Source: Methanobacteriota archaeon (GTDB taxonomy: Archaea > Thermoplasmatota > Poseidoniia > Poseidoniales > Poseidoniaceae). Taken from it: 5,320 nucleotides of DNA. The first letter of the stretch is position 1; every line of letters begins with the position of its first letter. A program made the translations under genes and the position numbers. Of this stretch, positions 1-5,320 are shown one piece after another. The stretch spans positions 81,160-86,479 of the forward strand of contig PBOE01000028.1 in the NCBI GenBank assembly GCA_002725275.1. Reading direction: 5' to 3'. The notes beneath the pieces were generated by a model that was given only the letters and a program-made list of their open reading frames with translations, ran no database searches and was not told where the DNA came from.

Positions 1-58
1 CCGCTTTGCGTCCACTCCATGGGACAAGGGATTGATCGGTGGCTCAAGAGGCTGCCGT
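1..58. other. Downstream edge, no assignable gene
   Basis: These 58 bases follow the TAA of the small membrane-protein gene. No T-rich terminator or hairpin is evident. Two readings are possible: a plus-strand gene entering from the left and ending at the TGA at 33-35, convergent with the pair; or a minus-strand gene starting at the ATG at 20-18 (M-E-W-T-Q-S) and running off the window. The latter has no SD. Neither can be supported from so little sequence. Confidence 0.3.
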
Positions 59-613
59 TTAGGCTTCCTCGGTGGTCGACGGCGTGGTGGAACGGGCCTG
101 TTCCATGGCCTTGATGTATTCTTTTGCCACGGCCAACGAGTGGGGGTCACCGCCCAAAGGAAGCGGACCAAACGGCCCCCAACCGTTGCGGAGCAACATG
201 ATGCGCCGCTTTGGTTGGCGTTTGGCCAACCGAAGACGTTCCCAAGGATAGCGCTGGCCGTCGGCGAACAAATGGGTTGACGTGATGGCGTAGCGTTTCG
301 GCACCAGCAGCGAAATCAGATGGAGGGCGAGAAACAGGTCCCACAACACGGCGTAGATGATCGGCGTGTTACTGGCCTCCAACAGCGCCCATGGCAACAC
401 CATCATGGCCGCCATCGAACCGAGGTTGCCCCACTGTCGAATCATTTCGTGAACACCCTCGCTGGCCCAAGCAAAACCCCCGCTGGAGAGGGGTCCGAGT
501 TCGGGGACATCCCGGCGTTGTTTGGTCAGCCAATAAGCGTCCCAAACAACGATGCCGGCCAACACGCACACGGCGGCAAAGGCCACGTGTTCAGCCGAAG
601 GAAGTTCGACCAT
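59..613 (-). CDS. Small membrane protein with three predicted TM helices and a C-terminal PH-like domain (hypothetical)
   Basis: I do not recognise a named family with certainty. Seen: 184 residues; hydrophobic segments at about 9-29, 64-80 and 84-104; a basic KQRR after the first helix and PKR after the third. By the positive-inside rule this gives the N-terminus outside, the 30-62 loop inside and the C-terminus inside. Residues about 107-172 have the pattern Y-x-I-T, a turn with DG, then YPWERLRL, a basic stretch, a strand RIMLLR, a Gly/Pro turn, LPLG and a terminal helix (AVAKEYIKAMEQA). This is the strand order and 'YxIT...G...W..I' signature of bacterial PH-like membrane-associated domains (bPH or DUF5673-like); the assignment is inferred. 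The last ten residues are Thr/Ser/Glu-rich and probably disordered. The ATG is supported by GGGAG four bases upstream. It probably shares a transcript with the large surface-protein gene. The function is unknown; the cytosolic domain could bind protein or lipid. Confidence 0.88.
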   Translation of the reverse strand: MVELPSAEHVAFAAVCVLAGIVVWDAYWLTKQRRDVPELGPLSSGGFAWASEGVHEMIRQWGNLGSMAAMMVLPWALLEASNTPIIYAVLWDLFLALHLISLLVPKRYAITSTHLFADGQRYPWERLRLAKRQPKRRIMLLRNGWGPFGPLPLGGDPHSLAVAKEYIKAMEQARSTTPSTTEEA

Positions 614-617
614 GCTT

Positions 618-622
618 CTCCC
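618..622 (-). promoter_or_regulatory. Shine-Dalgarno for the small membrane-protein gene
   Basis: On the coding strand the bases between the two genes read GGGAGAAGC and then ATG. GGGAG lies right after the TGA stop of the large gene, four bases from the start codon. It supports the start at 613 and suggests translation by re-initiation or coupling on one transcript. Confidence 0.7.
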
Positions 623-3600
623 TCACAGGTGTTGTTGATCGAGCGAACTCAGGTCGCCCGGCCCGCCTCGACGAAGACGAGCGATGAAGAGCAGGAGCAC
701 CACGACGAACAAGGCGGCGACCAACATCAGCGCATTGACGTTGACGTCGGCGTCCGAGGCGTCAACGCCTTCCAACACGTCAGGCACACCGTCGCCGTCG
801 TCGTCCATGTCTTCGGTCAGCCAGCTGGTGTAGCCTTCTGGGCAATCAAGAACGTCGGGTTGGGTGTCGCGGTCCGTGTCAAGTTGAGCGCAGGGGTCAA
901 GCGGGAAGGCGTCTTTGGCATCGCTGAACCCGTCGTTGTCGTCGTCTTCATCGTAGATGTTGGGGCCGCACGGTTTGCCGGTGTCGGGGTCGAACCACGT
1001 CGGTGCGGTGCACGAAGTGGACCAGTCGTTGTCCGTGTCCAGCAGGGTGTACTCGAAGTCCATCGAGGCAACGGCCTGTTCTCCATAGCTGTCCACGACC
1101 GTAACCTCGACGATGTAGAACCCTGAGGTGAGGTCCGTGATGTTGAACACGGGTTCGTTACCGCCTTGCAGCACATCGTTGCCCTGCATGTCGTAAACGC
1201 GCCACGAGAGCGTGAGGTCACCGGTGGCGTCCATGTCGTCGCTGTACGTGGCCGACGCACGAATGGCATCCCCTTCCATCACGCGCTGGCCCGCAAAGGG
1301 TTCGAGCAGTTGGACCTCAGGCGCTTGATTGACCAGGACGTTGATGACGAGCAGCGATGGAGATGAAGCCGGGCTATCGACCGTCAGCGAAGCCATGGGG
1401 GATCCTTCAACGGTGGCTTCAACCAACCATTCCCCTGCCACGTTTTCGCTGCTTTCGGTCAACGTGCGCAACAGCAGTTCAACGTCAACGGTCGTCCCTG
1501 TAACCGTGAGCGAATCGAGGTTCTCGTTACCGTAGGAAACGGTGAACGAGGCGGGGACAGGCACGCCGCCTCGGCGCGCATCAAGGACCACGGTTCTGAA
1601 CGCAGCGTATTCACCCTGCTCGCCGACCATCACGGTTCCTGCCTGCCCGTCAACCGTGTGAACGGTGGTGAAGGCCACGTCAATGCTCCCGATGAGGGCG
1701 CTCCCTTCAAGGCGAACAGGGAAATGCTCGGTGGCCAAGGCACTGGAGACCACGACGTGAGCGTCACGGACGATGAGCGGGGCGCTGATCTCGCCGGGGT
1801 CGGAATGAAGCGAGAGCCCGACGCTGTAGCCTGAGATGTTGAGGCGTTCCACCACCAAACTGTCCGAGGAGCGACCGTGGTGAGAAATGAACGCCGTTCC
1901 AGAACCTTCCCCCTGAAGGGTGATGTCAGCAAAGAGACCGGAGGTTCGGTCGACGTCAATGCCCGGTGCACCGGTCAAATGGATGCGTTCCAGCACAATG
2001 TCTTCGTTCCCTTCACCCACGATGCCACCCTGGCCGGAAACATGCCCCTCAACGTCGCTTAACACGAACCCTGGACCGATGCTGTTGAGGGAAACAATCG
2101 CTCCCTCGCCGTTGTACGTCGAGGCGTCGAGGCCCACAACTGAACCCGTCACACCGGTCAACTCCAGACCGTGCTTGCTGCCCTCGCCCAAGGAGAGCGC
2201 TTGCAAATCCAAGGGGACTTGTTGAGCCCACACGGCTTGTTCTTCGCAATCGGCGAACGAGACGTTCACGAAGGTGATGGGGCCTGATGACGGGTAGAGG
2301 TGGGCACAGCCGCTGCCGTTTTGCAGGTGGCTGTTTCGAAGAACAAGTTCCGCCGAATTCCCCGATTCAACCACGACGAGCGGATCGCTGGCCGAACGGG
2401 CCATGAACACGTCATCACCGTGGACCGAACCCAAGCCGGACACCGTGAGCGCGGGCGCGGATTCAATGAGTTGGGTGCCCGAGAGTTGAATCACGGCTGC
2501 CGTGGAAGTGCCCAGCATGAGGCCGCCCCACCGAGCACCAAACCCGGTGGAAGAGAGGGTGGCCTCACCGGCATCAAACAGCCCGTTGACGGTGATCGTT
2601 GCGCCCTCGGAAATCCTCAGTGATACCCCGTCCTGAACGCTCATCGTCGAAGCGGTTTGGAGAACGAGGGGGCCGTCAAGAGTGTAGGGGCTCCACTGCC
2701 GTTCAAGGACCAACCAGCCGTTGACGTCGCCCGTCGGAACCGTTGAGGCCATGAACGTGTGCTGGAGCGAACGGTTCGTGTCCCAGGTGACGAAATCAGA
2801 GAAGTTGTTTCGCTGAAGGGTCACCGTTTTGATGCCGCCCCAGGTCTCACCGGTATCGGTGACCCTCCGCGCTTCCGTTTCGGTTGACAACTCACCGTTT
2901 TCGTCCGTCAGGCCCACCGCACCCTCGATGGAGATGAGGGCGTTGGCCACGGGCAAGCCCTTGTCGAGAACAACCACGTCAAGCGTGGAAGAGCTGGTGA
3001 AGACGGCCCCGGTCATCGCCTGGACGGTCCCTTGGATGGAACCGCCCGAAACGTCGATTTCACAACCCGGTTGGACCGTCAGCGAACCGATGATGTCGAG
3101 GTGAGTCACGTCCCGTGGGCTCAAGCAACCCCACTGCACGTCAGCCTGAACGGTGAGGGAGCCGTCCGGCGACCCTGTGAGCATGCTGTGGCCGCTCGCC
3201 TGGAGCGTGTCGGCTGAAATTGAGGCGTGCTCGCCCATTAGTTGGCCGGTGCCTTGCAAGGTGATGCCGTGCCCCGAAGGGAGCACCACGTCGGTGTTCA
3301 CCAAGGTCAAGGCAGCGTTGTTGGCCACCGTGAGGTCGCCTGAGAGTTGATGGGGTTGACCGTCAGGGCGAGGTCCGAGAACGACGTCTTGACCGGATGA
3401 AATGGTCCAGTCCCCGTCGGGGATCACGGGAACCTGAATGGATTGGCCGGTTTGACCACCGTAAAGCGTCACGCGCACTCCGGCGCCATCGAGGGTGACG
3501 TCCACCACCGAACCGCTGTTCACCAAAGGAAGCGTCAGGGCGCCGTTGACGTTGCTCATCAAAGCGAACCCGTGAACGAGGACGTGCGCTTCAACGGGTT

Positions 3601-5311
3601 GCCCTGCCAAGTCGGTGAAAGTGACATCGGTTTCCAGCAACCGATACGAGGCCGAAGTGCTGATGGTGGGGTTGGTCGACGAACCGTAGTACAGCGTTCC
3701 ATCACCCAAGGCATCGGCCGAAGAAGGGGCGGTGTTCACGGGCGAGAAGGTGCGAACGGTGGCCGTGCTCTCCGTGGACAGCATGAGCGGCGTGTTGTGG
3801 AGTTGGGCCGTCCAGGTTGAGAGATGGAGCGTTGAGGTGCCTTCCATCAACACCCCTTCTTCCTGCACGACGGTGGTCAAGTCCGAGCCCACCAAGGAGG
3901 CGTCGATGAGGTGAACCCCTACGAGGCTCCCCACGTTGGCCTCAACCGATTGAGCCATCACGGCACTGTCTTCCAGAAGGGCGCCGGTCGAGAAGTTTCG
4001 AAGGGTCATTTGGTCCACGGTGATGTGACTGTACCAAGCGTTCAGTCCGATGGAGGTCCGGTCGGAGGACACGAAGGCTTTCTCTGCGGTGATGTTTGAC
4101 CACACGTGCTCCCCACCCAAGACATCAATGCCGCGGCCATCGTCTGAATTGAGATGAACCGCCGCGTTGGCGATGGAGCTCGAGGGCGTTTGTACCGTGA
4201 GCACCCGTTCGGATGCCGCCACCGTAAGGTTGGCCCAATCCGCATGCCCCGAGCCGCTGGCCTCGACCGCTTGTTGAACCGCGTTGACCGCCACATTGTC
4301 CATGACTGAAGTGCCCGGACCGGACCACGACAGACCAACTTGCGGGCCGTCGAATGCGCTCTGCGTTAAGCGGCATGTTCCGTCGCAACGGACGTCCATC
4401 ACCGGACGGGTATCAACGCCCGATGCCGTGAACGACACCCCTTGCAGGTCCATGGATGAGACGGCCTGGCCCACGAGAAATCGCTCGCCGGAGAGGGTGT
4501 TCTCGTTTCCGAGGGAAAAATCGTCGGCGTTCCCTGCATCGATCGCAAGCGCCAAACCGCTTCCTGTGAACGTGTCGAGCAAGGTGCTCGCACCTGACAC
4601 GGTGGCAAAACCAACGCTGGCGTTGTGGACGTTGAGGCCTGACAGGTTCATGCTTCCAGCTTGGGACTGTACGCCAACGCCGGCTTCCTGCACCGTCAAA
4701 TCGGTGAGGTTGGATTGACCGTGGTTGGCCAACCCCACGGCCACCTCCCGAGCGAGAACATCGTTCGCATGCAACGTTCCCGAAGCGACGTAAATCGCTT
4801 CGTAATCCATGCGATGCGCTTCCATGCCGGACACTTCAGCCGCGCCACCCATGACCGAGAGGCCACGATAGGCGTCGTTGAACACGACGTCGGTGCCGTT
4901 GAACGCACCGCGTACCAGGACACCAGCGGAGGCGTTGGCAACCACGGTTTCCGTCAGGTTGGCTTGCCCGCCCGGTTCGACCACGATACCCGGCCACAGG
5001 CCCTGGCCGTGCGAACCTTGGGTTTCAGGAACGACCGACGAGAAAAACGTGGCTTGGTCGGCCACCAGCGTCCCCTCGACGAAGATGGCGTAGGCTTTCG
5101 CATCCACCGTGGTGCCCGGGGCGAGGGTCAACGTGGTGCCGCTCGCCACGGTCACATTACCGGAGAGGACGACTTCACCGGACCACGTGGTGTTGGTCGA
5201 AACGGTGCTGTCGGCCGCTGAAGCCAAGGGCAGAAGCGAAACCAACAGGAGAAGCGAAACCAAGCCGTAAGCGCGACCTTGTCCCATGAAGTGGCGTTGA
5301 AGCGGCGCCAT
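623..5311 (-). CDS. Giant secreted beta-helix surface protein with PKD-like and TSP3-like domains and a C-terminal membrane anchor
   Basis: A 1562-residue surface protein of unknown ligand, probably adhesive or structural. Seen, in order: signal peptide (1-32, Arg-containing start, Leu/Val core, ASA before the likely cleavage); three blocks of short beta-helix rungs rich in G, V, T, N and S (about 36-555, 631-772, 870-1235), each followed by a small beta-sandwich with a V-x-x-x-G-x-P-V-x-A-like motif (about 556-630, 773-857, 1236-1320); a PKD/Ig-like domain starting at NQAPEV (about 1328-1424); an Asp-rich TSP3-like segment (1425-1520); a membrane helix (1526-1545) with RLRR after it; and a 14-residue tail. 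It has ten Cys and 17 N-x-S/T sequons. No catalytic polysaccharide-lyase or protease motif is evident. The first ATG was chosen because an SD-like GGGGTTGAT abuts it; Met9 would also keep the signal peptide but has no SD. The frame is open throughout. It is followed after 9 bases by the small membrane-protein gene. The architecture is typical of Marine Group II archaeal surface proteins (inference from family knowledge). The reading frame is near certain, the fold assignments are good, and the function is unknown. Confidence 0.93.
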   Translation of the reverse strand: MAPLQRHFMGQGRAYGLVSLLLLVSLLPLASAADSTVSTNTTWSGEVVLSGNVTVASGTTLTLAPGTTVDAKAYAIFVEGTLVADQATFFSSVVPETQGSHGQGLWPGIVVEPGGQANLTETVVANASAGVLVRGAFNGTDVVFNDAYRGLSVMGGAAEVSGMEAHRMDYEAIYVASGTLHANDVLAREVAVGLANHGQSNLTDLTVQEAGVGVQSQAGSMNLSGLNVHNASVGFATVSGASTLLDTFTGSGLALAIDAGNADDFSLGNENTLSGERFLVGQAVSSMDLQGVSFTASGVDTRPVMDVRCDGTCRLTQSAFDGPQVGLSWSGPGTSVMDNVAVNAVQQAVEASGSGHADWANLTVAASERVLTVQTPSSSIANAAVHLNSDDGRGIDVLGGEHVWSNITAEKAFVSSDRTSIGLNAWYSHITVDQMTLRNFSTGALLEDSAVMAQSVEANVGSLVGVHLIDASLVGSDLTTVVQEEGVLMEGTSTLHLSTWTAQLHNTPLMLSTESTATVRTFSPVNTAPSSADALGDGTLYYGSSTNPTISTSASYRLLETDVTFTDLAGQPVEAHVLVHGFALMSNVNGALTLPLVNSGSVVDVTLDGAGVRVTLYGGQTGQSIQVPVIPDGDWTISSGQDVVLGPRPDGQPHQLSGDLTVANNAALTLVNTDVVLPSGHGITLQGTGQLMGEHASISADTLQASGHSMLTGSPDGSLTVQADVQWGCLSPRDVTHLDIIGSLTVQPGCEIDVSGGSIQGTVQAMTGAVFTSSSTLDVVVLDKGLPVANALISIEGAVGLTDENGELSTETEARRVTDTGETWGGIKTVTLQRNNFSDFVTWDTNRSLQHTFMASTVPTGDVNGWLVLERQWSPYTLDGPLVLQTASTMSVQDGVSLRISEGATITVNGLFDAGEATLSSTGFGARWGGLMLGTSTAAVIQLSGTQLIESAPALTVSGLGSVHGDDVFMARSASDPLVVVESGNSAELVLRNSHLQNGSGCAHLYPSSGPITFVNVSFADCEEQAVWAQQVPLDLQALSLGEGSKHGLELTGVTGSVVGLDASTYNGEGAIVSLNSIGPGFVLSDVEGHVSGQGGIVGEGNEDIVLERIHLTGAPGIDVDRTSGLFADITLQGEGSGTAFISHHGRSSDSLVVERLNISGYSVGLSLHSDPGEISAPLIVRDAHVVVSSALATEHFPVRLEGSALIGSIDVAFTTVHTVDGQAGTVMVGEQGEYAAFRTVVLDARRGGVPVPASFTVSYGNENLDSLTVTGTTVDVELLLRTLTESSENVAGEWLVEATVEGSPMASLTVDSPASSPSLLVINVLVNQAPEVQLLEPFAGQRVMEGDAIRASATYSDDMDATGDLTLSWRVYDMQGNDVLQGGNEPVFNITDLTSGFYIVEVTVVDSYGEQAVASMDFEYTLLDTDNDWSTSCTAPTWFDPDTGKPCGPNIYDEDDDNDGFSDAKDAFPLDPCAQLDTDRDTQPDVLDCPEGYTSWLTEDMDDDGDGVPDVLEGVDASDADVNVNALMLVAALFVVVLLLFIARLRRGGPGDLSSLDQQHL
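626..736 (-). other. C-terminal membrane anchor and short cytosolic tail (residues 1526-1562)
   Basis: About 19-20 hydrophobic residues (NALMLVAALFVVVLLLFIA) are followed at once by RLRR, a classic stop-transfer. A 14-residue hydrophilic tail then ends in DQQHL. The protein would be held in the membrane with nearly all its mass outside. There is no LPXTG and no PGF-CTERM-like motif, so processing by sortase or archaeosortase is not indicated. Confidence 0.85.
752..1039 (-). other. Thrombospondin type 3-like Asp-rich calcium-binding segment (residues 1425-1520)
   Basis: It shows repeated D-x-D-x-D-G-type loops: DTDNDW (1425-1430), DEDDDNDGFSDAKDAFPLDP (1454-1473), DTDRDTQPD (1478-1486) and DMDDDGDGVPDVLEG (1501-1515). 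Such loops bind calcium in TSP3 repeats and related bacterial and archaeal proteins. C1434, C1448, C1474 and C1490 are interleaved and could form two disulfides. In position it acts as a rigid, calcium-dependent stalk between the PKD-like domain and the membrane helix. The DAFPLDP ending is common in Marine Group II surface proteins. Confidence 0.82.
1040..1327 (-). other. PKD/Ig-like domain (residues about 1329-1424)
   Basis: Residues 1328-1333 read NQAPEV, the usual opening of PKD and related extracellular beta-sandwiches. They are followed by GD-A-I, a D-rich loop (SDDMDATGD), the strand LTLSWRVYD, then DLTSGFYIVEVTVVDSYGE, the conserved Gly-x-Tyr and V-x-D-x-x-G ending. In archaeal and bacterial surface proteins such domains act as spacers or binding modules near the membrane-proximal end; here the domain lies between the beta-helix modules and the acidic stalk. 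Confidence 0.75.
1352..2704 (-). repeat. Module C of three: beta-helix plus beta-sandwich (residues 870-1320)
   Basis: The cap at about 876-920 aligns with the start of module A: GPLVLQTASTMSVQDGVSL corresponds to the VVLSGNVTVASGTTLTL stretch, FDAGEATLSS corresponds to LVADQATFFSS, and RWGGLML (927-933) corresponds to LWPGIVV. About 300 residues of rungs follow, with C1002 and C1022 one rung apart. The terminal sandwich (about 1236-1320) contains LDARRGGVPVPASFTV, matching the G-x-P-V-x-A motif of the sandwiches in A and B. The fold is inferred from pattern; the internal similarity is visible by eye but not scored. Confidence 0.65.
2741..3421 (-). repeat. Module B of three: short beta-helix plus beta-sandwich (residues 631-857)
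   Basis: Residues 656-671 (LSGDLTVANNAALTLV) repeat the cap pattern of module A (LSGNVTVASGTTLTLA), including LSG-x-x-TVA. The helical part is short, about 140 residues, and holds C729 and C750, one rung apart. The following sandwich has LDKGLPVANALISIEG (782-797) and then TDENGEL, the usual strand-turn signature of carboxypeptidase-regulatory-like domains. There is no sequon in the helical part; N836 and N846 lie in the sandwich. Confidence 0.65.
3422..5206 (-). repeat. Module A of three: long beta-helix plus beta-sandwich (residues 36-630)
   Basis: It opens with a cap of alternating hydrophobic strands (LSGNVTVASGTTLTL at about 49-63) and a W-P-G-I-V-V turn (106-111) typical of the start of pectin-lyase-like beta-helices. 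From 118 to about 262 seven rungs of 20-22 residues can be read directly, with boundaries near 118, 138, 158, 180, 201, 221 and 243. Less regular rungs continue to about 520. The module closes with a sandwich at about 556-630 carrying TDLAGQPVEAHV, like carboxypeptidase-regulatory or CnaB domains. It is the largest module and has 11 of the 17 N-glycosylation sequons. Module edges are approximate. Confidence 0.7.
5216..5311 (-). other. Sec-type signal peptide of the surface protein (residues 1-32)
   Basis: The N-region contains R6, H7 and R13. The hydrophobic core (about residues 16-29) is made almost entirely of Leu, Val and Ser. It is followed by P-L-A-S-A, with likely signal peptidase I cleavage after A32 (or A33). 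There is no lipobox Cys, so this is not a lipoprotein. There is no twin Arg, so export is Sec rather than Tat. It remains intact whether translation begins at Met1 or Met9. Confidence 0.85.
5232..5263 (-). repeat. 18-base-period tandem repeat inside the signal-peptide core
   Basis: The 14 bases agaagcgaaaccaa occur exactly at 5232-5245 and again at 5250-5263, so the period is 18 bases. On the coding strand the period is six codons, giving two consecutive copies of LVSLL in the signal-peptide core. The in-frame period and near-identity point to a small duplication by replication slippage that lengthened the hydrophobic core. Confidence 0.75.
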
Positions 5312-5320
5312 ATCAACCCC
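5312..5320 (-). promoter_or_regulatory. Shine-Dalgarno-like leader of the surface-protein gene
   Basis: GGGGTTGAT directly precedes the ATG at 5311 and matches 7 of 9 positions of the archaeal SD consensus GGAGGTGAT. It favours Met1 over Met9, whose upstream bases lack a purine-rich SD. The promoter itself lies beyond the window. Confidence 0.5.

Noticed and set aside
614..625. Terminator or promoter between the two genes
   Set aside because: Only 9 bases separate stop and start. They hold an SD and leave no room for a hairpin or a TATA/BRE element.
785..958. Runs of gtc/gtt/cgtcgt trinucleotides resembling a microsatellite
   Set aside because: They are explained by stretches of Asp codons in the TSP3-like loops. 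The runs are short and imperfect.
320..1126. Plus-strand open frame of 268 codons spanning the gene junction
   Set aside because: It is antisense to both well-supported genes and crosses their boundary. Its Val/Gly/His-rich translation comes from reading Asp/Thr/Gly-rich codons backwards, and no domain is visible.
817..1269. Minus-strand 150-codon frame rich in Thr and Arg
   Set aside because: It is an out-of-frame reading of the PKD-like and Asp-rich calcium-binding region; the GAC/GAT codons become ACG/CGA-type codons.
4661..5221. Plus-strand open frame of 186 codons opposite the signal peptide and first rungs
   Set aside because: It lies wholly antisense to the surface protein, is rich in His, Arg and Gly, and shows no recognisable motif or SD support.
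5285..5287. Alternative start of the surface protein at Met9
   Set aside because: It gives a valid signal peptide, but the bases upstream (ending in ccacttc) lack an SD, whereas Met1 has GGGGTTGAT directly before it. It is not excluded.

Overview
The window carries two complete genes on the minus strand, reading from right to left. They fill almost all of it. The first (5311 to 623) encodes a 1562-residue secreted or surface-anchored protein: signal peptide, three blocks of right-handed parallel beta-helix that each end in a small beta-sandwich, a PKD/Ig-like domain, an Asp-rich thrombospondin-3-like calcium-binding segment, and a single C-terminal membrane helix. The second (613 to 59) starts 9 bases downstream and encodes a 184-residue protein with three predicted membrane helices and a C-terminal domain resembling bacterial PH-like domains.

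The likely source is a planktonic euryarchaeon of the Marine Group II type (Poseidoniales or relatives). This is inferred from the style of the large protein: a W-x-G beta-helix cap, an NQAPEV-type PKD-like domain, the DDDNDG...DAFPLDP motif, and a plain C-terminal helix with an Arg-rich stop and no PGF-CTERM-type sorting motif. The sequence is moderately GC-rich and tightly packed, and both starts have Shine-Dalgarno-like sequences. No rRNA or marker gene is present, so the taxonomy is inference; Marine Group III archaea or a bacterium with similar surface proteins are alternatives.

Layout: 5312-5320 is the last part of the leader, with an SD-like sequence. 623-5311 is the surface protein. 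614-622 is a 9-base spacer holding a second SD. 59-613 is the small membrane protein. 1-58 is a short downstream edge without an identifiable gene. I see no RNA genes, insertion sequences, CRISPR arrays or obvious terminators.

The two genes are probably one transcription unit. The large product should sit outside the cell, held by its C-terminal helix. The small product should sit in the membrane with its soluble domain inside. Nothing in the sequence identifies a substrate or ligand for either, and a direct partnership is only suggested by their spacing. The most interesting observations are the threefold modular build of the large protein, Asn sequons that recur at fixed positions in successive beta-helix rungs, and ten cysteines that fall into five local pairs.
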